This document shows, piece by piece, positions 1 to 10,325 of a stretch of 64,000 nucleotides of DNA (its first letter is position 1; every line of letters starts with the position of its first letter). The notes below the pieces were generated by a model. It saw only the letters and a list, made by a program, of their open reading frames with translations, was not told the DNA's origin and searched no databases. Made by a program: the position numbers and the translations under genes. This DNA comes from Eucalyptus grandis. Its lineage: Eukaryota; Streptophyta; Magnoliopsida; Myrtales; Myrtaceae. The stretch covers positions 38,262,196 through 38,326,195 of the forward strand of contig NC_052618.1 of the NCBI RefSeq assembly GCF_016545825.1. The letters run 5' to 3'.

Positions 1-583
1 GAAAGAGATGTATAAACAGAGACTATAATACCGTCTGTCTCCAATCCAGTAACAATATGCACAAAGTTCAAGCAATTGTGCAAACACATGGGTTCGTGTC
101 TATAGAGCAGGTAGCTAGCACATCAAAAAAAAAAAAAAAAAGGGAAAGTAGGCACACCAAGAGGTCCAAATATGATGCTTACATTACATGAACCATCAAA
201 TAGAAAGGACATCAACATAATTTAGAGGCAGCAAAGCACTTAAAAGTCACTCGTTACTCAGATTTCAATAGAGAAAAAGCTTTTTTGCTTAGACAACCTG
301 ACATACAATCGACCTACAAAACAGTTCTTCCACAGCAAGCAACAATCCCCGGGGGGGGGGCGGCGCGGGCGAAGCTCTACTCGGTCAATGACGCAGAGTA
401 AAACAAAGAAATTCCAGCACCCCATCTACGATAAAAAGAGAACGAGTAACCCGCACCTTAAGTCCTAAACCTTATGTAACGAACGCAATCTAGCCCCGCA
501 CTTCGACTACAAAGTGCAATCGAGTCCTAAAATTCCCAATTAAGTCCTAAAACTCAAATCAAAACGTAGGAAATCCTCTAGCG
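1..583. other. Left edge, no gene recognised
   Basis: No coding region or repeat family is recognised here. It holds a poly-A tract near 125-140 and a G-run near 350. It would be intron 1 of the TMEM87-like exon-1 copy A if that gene continued leftwards, but I see no second exon. Homology to block B begins only at about 584. Confidence 0.4.
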
Positions 584-777
584 AACCCGCGGCCGACTCC
601 AGACGTTTCATCCAAAGTACTCCGATTGCGTTCTTCCGCGGATATACGTACAAACCGCATAGAATCTAAGTGAGTTCAAACGATCGCGCGGCTGCAGCAC
701 GACGTTCCGGAAACCAAAACGAAGACGGAGCATCCATTCGGGACGTCAGCAAACCACCGAAACGAAGGAATCCGTAC

Positions 778-1037
778 CTGATGACGGACTTCCCCTTGGG
801 GCCGGTCGTGATGTTGGGAGACGACGTCGTGGAGGAGGAGGAAGGCGGGATCGCAGACCGGGGAGCGCGGAGGCCCTCGCTGCCGCCGTGGAAGAAGAAG
901 GCATTGGAGCGGGAGGTGAAGGCCTCGTTGAAGTAGTCGTGGACGGAAGCGTCGACGGCGGCAATCGAAACCAGAGCCGCGACGACGAAGAAGAACCCTA
1001 ACCGACGCTGAGCTCTGCACGATTCTCTCACTTCCAT
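778..1037 (-). pseudogene. Isolated exon 1 of TMEM87-like 7TM protein, copy A
   Basis: The open frame starts MEVRESCRAQRRLGF, passes a hydrophobic signal-peptide-like stretch (residues about 13-28), then reads DYFNEAFTSRSNAFFFHGG, a proline/serine linker and GPKGKSVIR. It stops at a good splice donor (CAG|GTACGG on the minus strand), so the codons beyond are intron. From memory this is the N-terminus of plant homologues of TMEM87A/lung seven-transmembrane receptors (Golgi/endomembrane GOST-domain proteins of about 500 residues). No second exon is visible in the remaining 770 bases to the left edge; it could lie outside the window. Exon and donor are undamaged, but the same exon repeats three more times without a body, so I treat it as an orphan exon. 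The family call rests on recall. Confidence 0.6.
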
Positions 1038-1269
1038 CTCCTTCCTCCTTCACCCTCTCTCTCTCTCTCTTCTCTCTCTGTTTCTCTCTCTTCCTGAGCA
1101 GAATGAGCTTTGACAAGGGAACCAACCTCGGAGCTGAACTGAGATGCTTTCCATCTTCCCTACCTATTTTAATTTCTGAAAAAATAAGGGGAATTTTCCC
1201 TACTTTCCCCATAAGTAAATTTGGATTATCTGGATAAAATAATGATTAAACTTCCGATATCCATTTTCT

Positions 1270-1320
1270 TATTTTAACTAAAGTTTTTTTTTTTTTTGGT
1301 AAAGTATTTTAACTAAAGTT
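1270..1320 (-). mobile_element. Micro-insertion with 16-bp target duplication
   Basis: A perfect 16-bp direct repeat (tattttaactaaagtt, 1270-1285 and 1305-1320) flanks 19 nt consisting of twelve T, then ggtaaag. Copy B (about 8760-8782) has the repeat once and no insert, so this is a clean empty site. Read on the minus strand it is a short tag ending in ACC plus a poly-A tail, as expected of an almost completely 5'-truncated SINE/LINE insertion. Confidence 0.75.
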
Positions 1321-1987
1321 AGGATGAGTAAAGAATATTTTACTACTTATAACAAAAAAAATTGTTATCAACTTGGGTAAGTTCTTAATTTTCGTGGAAA
1401 ATTACGAATTATATGATCGAAAGAATTTATAACTATCAAAAGAAAAATTACGCCCACGTTAAATAAAAGTTACGACTAATTATGTAATTTATTAATAATA
1501 GAAAAGAGGATGTACTATTAACTTAGGCAGCTGGCTATTTCTTGTGGACAATTAGAACTCATGGGATCTATATTACTTGTGAAGACAAAAAGGGACATTA
1601 TGTTTCGTAAAGAATGTTACAAAAATGATATGTGATGGATAAGTTGTTATTATTGGCAAAAATTGTGAATTTCAAAGGAAGAGTGCTATCAATTTGCCAA
1701 TGTCCACTCTTTTTTTTTTTTTTTTGTAAATCATCATACTAGACGATCTTGAAAAGATTCTTTTGTAGTTCACATTGAAATTGAAAATAATTAAGTTATA
1801 TTTCCAAATGATACTGATCCTTTTTGGTACGTTTATGAAAGTAGATATAAACAAAACCCTAATTTCAATACGATATGATCTAAAAAAATACCTTTGGTAA
1901 TTGTAATTTTCGGAGATGATGACCTAGCATGGGCTTACAGTCTTAATTTGATTCATGCAAGTAAATGCTAACCCTTGTTAATATGAT

Positions 1988-2044
1988 GCATTCAGAGATT
2001 TTTTTTTTTTTTTTTTTTTTTGGTGACCAGCATTCAGAGATTTT
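1988..2044 (-). mobile_element. Micro-insertion, SINE tail, 15-bp target duplication
   Basis: The 15-bp sequence gcattcagagatttt occurs at 1988-2002 and 2030-2044. Between them lie 27 nt: a T-tract followed by ggtgacca. On the minus strand this reads TGGTCACC plus poly-A, the same 3' end as the full SINE at 9276-9419. Copy B has no insertion at the matching place (about 9590-9605). Confidence 0.8.
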
Positions 2045-2383
2045 AATATTCATAATATGTTGAAATTTGTTATCAAACTAATGGGGAATACATGGAAAAA
2101 AAAACTGTTTTTTTATTGGTTTGATAATTGCATAATTGTGACTTCTGCACATTGACATTGACACTCTTCTAATCTTGTTCTCTACTTTGCGTTGACTGGA
2201 AGTCCACGAGCTGAGTTACGATGGACTTTGACTAGAGATAACTTAGCCCTTGTTGGATTTTTAACTTCTAATTTTGATATTTTAGTCATAACAGGTCAGC
2301 GACTACTTAGCTATCACTAAACTTGCACATTCTTTCAAATTAATGTTTGCAAGGCCGGAACTAGCACACCAATATAAATATGA

Positions 2384-2714
2384 GGAAAATTATCAAAATA
2401 GTCCTACTTTTTTTTTTTTTTTTTTACCAATTCCGTCCTAGACATTTTACAATTATGTCAATTCAATTCATCTAATTAATTTTATGTGATGAGCACTAAC
2501 GTGAAGGCCAGCCGGTGTTGGCCATCTGGGTGACGCTAATGCAAATAATTTTAAACAATATTTTATTTTTTATTAAATTTTCCTTTTTTCTCTTTTTTTA
2601 TTTGCCAGACTAAATTAGCACAAATGCAAAAATTCTAGAACTAAATTGACAAAAAAAAAGGTTTAGGATTGAATAGGAAAAATTACAATAGCTTTAGGAT
2701 GATTTTGGTTTTCC
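2384..2714. mobile_element. MITE shared by blocks A and B
   Basis: A non-coding element of about 330 bp with imperfect terminal inverted repeats (left ggaaaattatcaaaata, right complement ggaaaaccaaaatcatcc). A short direct repeat tatga lies at both ends. The same element is at 9973-10325 in block B, while block C (about 44755) reads straight across the site. The superfamily is not assigned. Confidence 0.6.
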
Positions 2715-2979
2715 TTATGAATCAGTTAGATGCTAAAAAAGTTTTGAATACATTATTTTAACTTGTCGGCATAAAAAATGAAAAATTGTGCGATTCTATC
2801 ATGTTTGATTTAGTTGAATCTAATTGACAATATTCATTAGCCTCTATATTTACATGAGGTTGGTGAAATTTTTTTTCATTTATTTGCTGAATACAAAGTC
2901 AACCTACCTAGCGTGAAACATTGGAGACAAGTCAAACATGTGATGGGTCAAGCATTGTGATTCTAGGTATTTTTCGTCA

Positions 2980-3450
2980 AATAAGGACTAGAGCTAACAT
3001 TGTTAGAAGCAGAAGGAAGGATAAATTGCTTCGGAGTAGGTTGTTCATTTCCCGGCTTGCTGTTTTGCGATGATCATAGTGACTCCAGACCTCACTTATT
3101 CTTCGAGTGCGGGTATGCTCATCGGATTTGGCTTCGCATTTTGCAAATGTGTTTCATTCGTCGAAGCATTGGCAATTGCAATGTTGGACTATCTTGGTTG
3201 AAGCAAGACCCACTAAAAGAAGTAAATTTCGCAAGTGTTTGTTGCGTTCATCAATGGAGAGCTAGGAACTCCAAGCTGCATTCAATCTTTTCCTCTACCT
3301 CTTGTTGATGCTGTGATTCAAATGGCTGAGATTCACGGTCAAACACAGCTTCGATGTATATAGGGACTCTCGAGGTTACAATCACCTCTGAGCTGCTTTT
3401 GAGATTACGTGCTGTGGAGGAAAGCTCCCTCATTTATGGACCTCTAGAGT
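2980..3450 (+). mobile_element. LINE remnant, RT zinc-binding domain
   Basis: Translation on the plus strand gives PHLFFECGYAHRIWLRIL, typical of the zinc-binding domain (zf-RVT) at the C-terminus of plant LINE reverse transcriptases, followed by VHQWRARNSKLH in a shifted continuation. Frame breaks and stops make it non-functional. The same fragment, equally decayed, is in block C (45110-45590); block B lacks about 500 bp here. It was therefore part of the ancestral block and was probably deleted from B. Confidence 0.7.
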
Positions 3451-3765
3451 AGTTACATCCATTATGTAGCAACTATCATCGATGGTTTAGATTTAAGAAG
3501 GTTGTGGTGTATATGTTGAATATATAATGGTTTTGGTGTATCTTGATCATAGAATTTGAAGCTTTTAGTTTCTTGGCCTTGATGGAATCGGTTCATGCTA
3601 ATTAATATAAAGTCAGGGAAAAGAAAATAGCCAGTGGATACTTCTTTCAATAATGAGAAGGATCCCTCTCCTGATGCTGACTATTGAGGGGCCAGTCCAT
3701 CTTTGGTGTACTCAGCGACAATTTTGTTCTTTTTTTCTTCTTTTTTTCTGTAGTGCAGTTTTTGC

Positions 3766-4570
3766 CAGTAGCGAATAAAGCTTGATTTTGAGAAGAAGTT
3801 GGCTCAAGCGAGTGCTTTGACTATTGGAATTGAGGATAGGTCATTGGAGGTGAAAGAGAAGCTGCGCAACGTTGATGCCAAGCTTTGGAGGTCAGAAGAA
3901 AAAGTTCACAATTGGACTTGAAGATGCAAGAGATGGAGACATGCAAAAGCATACTTTGAAGGGAGCGTTTGTCTTTGAAAACTGAGTATGCTCTTTTCAA
4001 CCTGTGCATCTTTATGCATCGTGATGCATGGGATAACGTTGTTTACATTGCTATAGCTGTAAGAAATAACAAGTGATGTTGCAAATCTGCCCCTTTTTGG
4101 CAGGCAGGAAGCACACAAGGCCACATGTTATAAACAGAGAGAAGACTTACAAAAGAGTGGGATCAAAAGTTGCAGGAAAGGGAAAAGAAGCTGTGTGAGG
4201 ATAGGAGAATCCTTAAAGTGGAGGAGGAAAAGGCCAATGAAATTTACCAACTTCTTATGTAGAAGGACATGGATCTTGAAGAAGCCTACAGAAACATGAT
4301 CCAAATCAATGTTCTATGAGAAAGAGAAACATATGAATCCAAGTTTAGCAGACTTGGCTGCAAAAGAAAAGGTAAGTTCCCTGTTCAGTGCTGCTGGTTC
4401 TCCTCTCGGTCTTTGCAAATCAACCTACATTATATTTTTCCAATAGTCATTTAGTTCACTTTTCAATTTGGTTGCAGGAAGTACAGTAAGAAGAAAGCAT
4501 TATGAGATCAGAAGAGGAAAAGCTACTTGCATTGGAGAACAAGCTGAATCTGGAAGAGAGTGTGAGTAGG
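3766..4570 (+). pseudogene. Partial NMCP1/CRWN nuclear-lamina gene fragment
   Basis: Plus-strand translation in several frames recovers coiled-coil segments of the plant nuclear matrix constituent protein (CRWN/NMCP1) family: LAQASALTIGIEDRSLEVKEKL with NVDAKL, then REAHKATCYKQREDL, DMDLEEAYRNM, LAAKEK and RSEEEKLLALENKLN. Introns persist: LAAKEK is followed by a gtaagt donor (about 4371), and the next piece starts after a ttgcag acceptor (about 4475). Another acceptor precedes REAHKA near 4104. It is therefore a DNA-level copy, not a retrocopy. In-frame stops and frameshifts are numerous. CRWN proteins are about 1000 residues, so this is an internal slice. It lies tail-to-tail with SCL8 copy A and is missing from the other blocks. 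Confidence 0.72.
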
Positions 4571-4880
4571 ATGCATAAGCTGCAAACTACTACGAACCTC
4601 CATAAATGATGTAACAGGTGGAGCCCTGAAGTAGCTATGGACAGAGAAGAAAGAGTGCGAACAAGAATCCAATACACACCGAACGAAACAAATCGAATAA
4701 CGAGAAATGAATGCGACGCATTAGAATGTTTTTTTCACCCTCAAATCCAAAAGTGGGGGTGGGGAAATGGGATTCTCAGGAAATGCACCTTGAAAGCAAT
4801 ACATTCAAGATATCACATCCCCATCACCATCGCCTTCACCACCCATAGCACATGACATATACGTACGTATATCAATTTGG
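4571..4880 (-). other. 3' flank/UTR of SCL8 copy A
   Basis: This is the presumed 3' untranslated region of the adjacent GRAS gene. It matches 14430-14804 and 18770-19120 downstream of copies B and C, including a run of CATCAC/CATCGC triplets just after the stop and the sequence agcacatgacatatacgtacg. No clear polyadenylation signal was picked out. Confidence 0.55.
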
Positions 4881-6347
4881 TTAATGCCAAGCAGATGCGA
4901 CGGTGAGAGTTCGGCCGAGCCAGCCGAAGCAAACCACACCGTTCTCTTCTTTCACCGTGAATCCCTTCTGAAGGGGAAAAGCGAACCCCGCCTCCAAAAA
5001 TTTGGCCACGAGTCGACCCAGTGACTTCAACTCGAACCCAGCCATCCCCATGCGGGCCCTCCACTCCCCGAACACCTCGCATCTTTCAACCCGGTCCCTA
5101 CCTTCGCAGGAAATCAAGTTCCCCAATTTCCGACCCAGCCCCTTCTCCGCCCTCTCTTGCTTCAACTTGTCCCTCGGCACTGTAGACTGGATCGACTCGA
5201 GCAGCGCCCCGTAGTACGCCAGCGCCTCCTCCACACGCATCGGGAATGGCACCGTGTTCCCGTTCATCTCCTGCTCCGCCAGCGTCATCACCTGCGGCGC
5301 CAGCCCCTTCACGCGCCGGAGGAGCTCGTTGCGCGTGTTCTCCGCGGACACGCTCTCGTCCGGCATTCTGTAGAGTTTGAACGCCAAGTTCACCGCCAGC
5401 ACCTCCTCTGGCTCGCAGCCCAGCGAGTCGCGGCTCAACTCGCTCAGCTTCTGGCTCACGATGTTGAATACTAACCTAACTTTCACCTGGGCCGCGTGTA
5501 AACTCAGTCGGTCCCCAAGCATCCTGAGCCTCTTCTCACCGTAGAAGCTGTCTGCGAGCGCCGTGATTTTGAGGGTGAATTGATTGCCCTCCTGACGCAT
5601 GGACAGATCGTCAAGGAGATCGTAGTACTGTCCTTCCCAACCAATATCGAAGTCAATCACATGGAGCTTGTTAGTGGAGGGTTGCTCCGATGCAGCCTCC
5701 AAAATCGGGTTATTGGCAGCCATGAAACCGAGCTTAAAACAAGGAGACAGATCGTAAAGTGACCGAACCGACAACACATGATCCTCGGTGAACAACTCCG
5801 CCACGGGAGGGGGGTAATCGATGGGGCTCACGCGCGATTTAAGCGCAGACAACATGTATCCCATCAATTTCTGCTTTGAAGTACTCATGGGGTTCAGCAA
5901 GGAAGACAAGCGCCTCAAGATCTTTGAAGCCACGTCTACTCTGCCCTCGTATATCGCCGTCGCAGCCTCCACAAGCGGCTGTTCCCACAAGATGGATACC
6001 GGAGACCTCTGGACGGGGGGCTTGACGCTCTCTAGCGGAGACCTCTGGACCGGAGACTTGACGCTCTCACTTCCTTTGGAGACCTCGGAACTGACAAAGG
6101 CGTTGCTGGGGACCTGGAAGACCTTATAGGACTCAGCCCCGCTCGATAGGGATTGGGTGTTGGTGCTGAACGAACCGAGGACGCTGACCATCAGATCTCC
6201 CGCAAACAAGGGCTGCCGTGGGTGATCGCCAGTTTGAGAGTGAGCGTCGAAGGCATCTCTCAGCTTCTTGGGATTTTGGCCACAGAGCTCCTGGATCTCG
6301 CGCTTGCGGCTGGAGGAGAGGCTCTTAGGCCAAGCGGAACGCTCCAT
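4881..6347 (-). CDS. GRAS transcription regulator, SCL8-like, copy A
   Basis: An intronless 488-residue frame from MERSAWPKSL to the terminal SAW motif (TLTVASAWH). GRAS landmarks appear in order: first leucine-rich region around residues 125-200 (AATAIYEGRVDVASKILRRL), VHIID-type motif LHVIDFDIGWEGQY near 228, second leucine-rich region, PFYRE-type stretch (VEEALAYYGALLESI) near 365, and SAW with RVERCEVFGEWRARMGMAGF and CFGWLGRTL. This is the SCARECROW-LIKE 8 subgroup, nuclear regulators without a classical DNA-binding domain. Residues about 90-115 hold two copies of an ESVKPPVQRSPL-like repeat. SCL8 proteins are usually longer at the N-terminus, but the MERSAWPK start is shared by all five copies here. 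It is the only full-length copy here without a frameshift or stop. A GA/CT tract lies just upstream in the presumed 5' UTR (6402-6430). Confidence 0.88.
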   Translation of the reverse strand: MERSAWPKSLSSSRKREIQELCGQNPKKLRDAFDAHSQTGDHPRQPLFAGDLMVSVLGSFSTNTQSLSSGAESYKVFQVPSNAFVSSEVSKGSESVKSPVQRSPLESVKPPVQRSPVSILWEQPLVEAATAIYEGRVDVASKILRRLSSLLNPMSTSKQKLMGYMLSALKSRVSPIDYPPPVAELFTEDHVLSVRSLYDLSPCFKLGFMAANNPILEAASEQPSTNKLHVIDFDIGWEGQYYDLLDDLSMRQEGNQFTLKITALADSFYGEKRLRMLGDRLSLHAAQVKVRLVFNIVSQKLSELSRDSLGCEPEEVLAVNLAFKLYRMPDESVSAENTRNELLRRVKGLAPQVMTLAEQEMNGNTVPFPMRVEEALAYYGALLESIQSTVPRDKLKQERAEKGLGRKLGNLISCEGRDRVERCEVFGEWRARMGMAGFELKSLGRLVAKFLEAGFAFPLQKGFTVKEENGVVCFGWLGRTLTVASAWH

Positions 6348-8086
6348 TGATGAGAGAAGGCTTGTCCCTTGCTTCGTAATGATGAGGGAGTGAATGAAAG
6401 TGAAGAGAGAGAGAGAGAGAGAGAGAGAAGGAGGGGGAATAAAAGAGCGCGTTGACGTGAGAAAATATTAAGTTTTCCTTTTTTGGGGGGTTTGGATAAA
6501 ATAGCGCGATGACGTGAGAGCATATTAGGTGGGCGGCCACAGCATGCGCTCGCATTGACATTTTCCATTTTTCTTTTATTTTCAAATTTTCTTACGTCGC
6601 GCTTTACGAGTATCATGGCCATCCCCTCGGAATGGAGAGCGGGGCATTTGTTACGACGATGGCTCGCCAAGCGAGAACTTCCGCTGCCTCGTGCAAGATT
6701 CTGCTAACACTCAACGCGGACTTTTTCAAGCTCCACCGATCCGCAAAATTTGATTAACTCGATTGATTATGAATATTTTTATTCCTTTTTAAAAATCAAT
6801 ACTAACCTATTCTAAGCTAATTTTGAGCCAATTAAGACTCGAGAAGTCATTTCATCTTCCGTGAGCTAGAGATTTTATTGACTTAGTTACGTAAAGTCTA
6901 ATTAGCACCATTTTTATATATTCTCTCGTCATTTTGAAAATGTTTGATCACGCAATCTTGTCCATTTTTATTAAAGCTAAGTCACTAATAGTGCGTACAA
7001 AACCCAAAGCCGTTAAGGATAAAAATTAAACAAGTCTTATTATTACCCCTCGGGACAGGACCCCATGAGGGGTATTAGGAAAGTCTAGAAGGCCTCTTAC
7101 CAATTTCTTAAGAGAGACTAATGCGGAAAAGGAAATGGTATTTTGTTGTTATGCCTCAAGACAAGACCCCTGAGCGGTAATAGAAAAGTCTAGAAGTGCT
7201 CTCACCAATTTCTCAAGAGAGACTAACGCATAAAAGGCAAGGGTATTATGCAAATGTGATATTTTATATTAAAGCAGTCCTCACTCTCTCAAAATGAGTT
7301 ACTTTAACGGGTAATGAAACATTACCCATTTAAAAAAAAAATCATAAAACAAACCATGCCCAAAATGGAATTCAATCTATACTAAGGTGATGCTAGTAAA
7401 GCATGAATACAGCTTGGGGGACGAAATTTAACGTTAGACTAAAAAAACAAAATTTCAATATAAATTGATTTTCCTGCCCCACTTTAAATGTATTCCGAGA
7501 TTAAAAGATAAATAGAAAGAAATGCATCTTTATTTCGTTCAAAGATTATAAGATGCTGGGCTCCATTTAATGTCTAAGATTCCGAGGTTTCACATGGTGT
7601 TTAACTATCAAAACAAAAGAAGAACACGAAATGGTGCAAATGCCGTTTCTCAATTTTTCTTATTTTATTATTGTCGTGCCCCACTCTTTCTTTTACCAAC
7701 CCGATGCTCTTTTGGGGCAAATGCCGGCACATGACTGAGAAAAAGAAGAGAAAAGTCACTTGACAAGAGGAAAATTAAAAAAAAAAAAATCTTAAATCTA
7801 TTGTGATTTTTTCAATTCAATTCTATTTTTGTTTTATCAATTCAATTCTCAATTTTTTTATAATTATGTCAATTTAGTCCATTTGGCCAAATTTGACTAA
7901 CCATGCTAAGATAGATCGCTAGTGAACAATTTTTTAATAATTTTTTTTGTGATTTTTTATTTTTTCCTCTTTCTTTTCTTTTCTCATTTTTTTTCCTCCT
8001 CCCTCATTCCTCTTGCTCCAGCGACCAGCCAAAGGGGAGGACTAGTTGCTGGCCAGTGGTGAGCTCACCTCACCAATGGATGGCGA
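6348..8086. other. Intergenic, promoter side of SCL8-A
   Basis: It begins with the CT-rich leader of SCL8 copy A. No coding region is recognised. It contains a tandem duplication (7035-7255), a stretch at 7380-7650 that resembles 41190-41370, and from about 7780 to 8060 an AT-rich then GC-rich segment resembling one arm of a miniature transposon, cut off where block B begins. Confidence 0.45.
7035..7255. repeat. 105-bp tandem duplication
   Basis: Two diverged direct copies, offset by 105 bp: aagtctagaag at 7081 recurs at 7186, and caatttctyaagagagacta follows in both. Each copy starts with an A/T-C-rich stretch containing a small inverted repeat (acccctc..gaggggt). Function unknown. Confidence 0.7.
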
Positions 8087-8278
8087 ACCCGCGGCCGACT
8101 CCAAACATTTCATCCAAAGGACTTCGATTGCATTCTTTCGTGGATATACGTACAAACTGCACAGATCTAAGCGAGTTCAAACGATCGCGCGGCTGCAGCA
8201 CAACGTTCTGGAAACCAAGAAGAAGACAGAGCATCCATTCGGGACGCCAGCAAACCACCAAAATGAAGGAATCCGTAC

Positions 8279-8541
8279 CTGATGAAGGACTTCCCCTTGG
8301 GGCCGGTCGTGATATTGGGAAATGTCATGGAGGAGGAAGGCGGGATCACGGAGCGGGGGGCGTGGAGGCCCTCGTTGCCGCCGTGGAAGAAGAAGGCGTT
8401 GGAGCGGGAGGTGAAGGCCTCGTTGAAGTAGTCATGGACGGAAGCGTCAATGGCAGAGATCGAAACCAGAGCCGCGACGACGAAGAAGGAGGAGAAGAAC
8501 CCTAACCGACGCTGAGCTCTGCACGATTCTCTCACTTCCAT
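8279..8541 (-). pseudogene. Isolated exon 1 of TMEM87-like protein, copy B
   Basis: It is nearly identical to copy A: MEVRESCRAQRRLGF start, hydrophobic segment slightly longer, DYFNEAFTSRSNAFFFHGG, shorter serine linker, then TTGPKGKSFIR to an intact AG|GTACGG donor. The frame is open through the exon. No later exon is found before the block boundary at 8087, which truncates intron 1, so the piece cannot make the normal protein unless spliced to distant sequence. A CT microsatellite (about 8558-8590) sits immediately upstream, as in A and D. Confidence 0.6.
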
Positions 8542-9262
8542 CTCCTTCCTCCTTCACCCTCTCTCTCTCTCTCTCTCTCTTTCTCTCTTCCTGAGCATAA
8601 TGAGCTTTGACAAGGGAACTAACCTCGGAGCTGAACCGAGATGCTTTCCATCTTCCTCATTTTGATTTCTGAGAAAACAAGGGGAATTTTCCCTACTTTC
8701 CCAATAAGTAAATTTGGATTATTTGGATAAAAAATGATCAAACTTCCAATTTCCATTTTCTTATTTTAACTAAAGTTAGGATGAGTAAAGAATATTTCAC
8801 TACTCATGGCATAAAAAGTTTGTTATCGACTTGAGTAGGTTCTTAATCTTCGTGGAAAATTACGAGTCATATGATCAAAAGAACTTGTGACCATCAAAAA
8901 GAAAATTATGCCCATATTAAATGAAAGTTATGACCCATTATGTAATTTATTAATAATAGAAAAAGAGATGTACTATTAACTTAGGCAGCTTGCTATTTTT
9001 TTTGTGGACAAATAGAAATCATGGATCCATATTACTTGCGACAACAAAAAGGGAAATTATGTTCCCTAAAGAATGTTACAAAATGATATTTGATGGGTAA
9101 GTTGCTATTATCGACAAAAATTGTGAATTTCAAAGGAAGACTACTATCGATTAGCCAATATTTGTTCTCATTTTTTTTTTAAATCATCGTATAGGAGGAT
9201 CTTGAAAAGATTCTTTTGTAGTTCACATCGATATTGATATTTATTTCTCCAAATGATACTAG

Positions 9263-9432
9263 TCTTTTTTAGTATTTTTTTTTTTGGTGACCGAGAATCG
9301 GTCGAAGCCTACCATTGTCAGCTTACGCCGATTAATTGCTAACAACACAGGGTTTCGAACCCTTGACCTCCTTCGCTACAGGAGAGATCTCAACTAACTG
9401 CGCTGCCCACGGGTGGATGTCTTTTCTGGTAT
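9263..9432 (-). mobile_element. tRNA-derived SINE with 13-bp target duplications
   Basis: The insert (9276-9419, 144 bp) on the minus strand starts CATCCACCCGTGGGCAGC, has an A-box-like GGGCAGCGCAGTTAG and a B-box GGTTCGAAACCC, and ends GGTCACC followed by a poly-A tail. Flanking repeats TCTTTTTTAGTAT (9263-9275) and TCTTTTCTGGTAT (9420-9432) differ at two bases. Copy A carries a single version of the target (about 1818-1830). The internal pol III promoter is intact by eye. Confidence 0.8.
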
Positions 9433-9972
9433 GTTTATGAAAGTAGATGTAAATAAAAACCCTAATTTCAATACAATATGAATCTAAAAAAAAACCTTTG
9501 GTAATTATAATTTTTGGAGACGATGATTGACATGGATTTACTATCTTAATTTGATACAAGTGAGTAAATTCTAAGCCTTGTTAATATGATTCATTTAGAG
9601 ATTTTGATATTCATGATATGTTAAATTTGTAATCAAACTAATGGGGAATACATGGATATAAAATACTATTTTTTATTGGTTTGATACATAACTGGGACTT
9701 GTGCACATTGACATTGACACTCTTCTAATCTTGTTCTCCACTTTGCGTTGAATGGAAAGTCCAGGAGCAGAGTTACGATGGACTTTGACTAGAGATAACT
9801 TAGCCGTTGTTGGATTTTTAACTTTTAATTTTGATATTTTAGTCATAACAAGTCAACGACTACTTAGCTATCACTACACTTGCACATTCTTTCAATTTAA
9901 TGTCACTACACTTGCACATTCTTTCAATTTAATGTTTGCGAGGCCGGAACTAGCGCACCAATATAAATTAGA

Positions 9973-10325
9973 GGGAAATTACCAAAAACAGTCCTATTTT
10001 TTTTTTTTTTTTTTTTTGCACCAATTCTGTCATAGACATTTTACAATTGTGTCAATTCAATCCATAGACATTTTTGTGTGGTGAGCACTAACGTGAAGGC
10101 CAGTCGGTGCTAGCCGTCTGGGTGACGCTAATGTAAATAATTTTAAATAACATTTTATTTTTATTACATTTTCCTTTTTTTTTTTTTTTTTCTGTTTTTT
10201 TTTTTTTTGCCAAACTAAATTAGCGCAAATGCAAAATTTTTAGAACTAAATTGACAAAAAAAAAGGTTTAGGACTGAATAAGAAAAATTGCAATAGCTTT
10301 AGGACGTTTTTGGTAATTTTTTTTC
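9973..10325. mobile_element. MITE, copy in block B
   Basis: Same non-coding element and same position as 2384-2714 in block A, with an expanded T-tract. Its presence in both blocks shows it was inserted before A and B separated. Confidence 0.6.

Larger units (their letters stand above)
584..3710. repeat. Duplicated block, copy A
   Basis: This stretch aligns along most of its length with 8087-10850 (copy B) and 42957-45740 (copy C); its first part also matches 49875-50551 (copy D). It contains the TMEM87-like exon 1, its CT-rich 5' flank, AT-rich spacer, a miniature transposon shared only with B, and a LINE remnant shared only with C. Homology with B starts abruptly at the sequence gcgaacccgcggccgactcc, so the breakpoint lies inside intron 1 of the captured exon. 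Ends are approximate, judged by eye. Confidence 0.8.

Noticed and set aside
666..1037. Taking the exon-1 frame to its own stop as a complete 123-residue secreted protein
   Set aside because: The similarity to the TMEM87 family stops at a strong splice donor shared by the copies; the remaining codons are intron-like and less conserved.
9276..9419. Possible tRNA gene on the minus strand
   Set aside because: A/B-box-like motifs are present, but there is no complete cloverleaf, and the poly-A tail plus target duplications identify a SINE.
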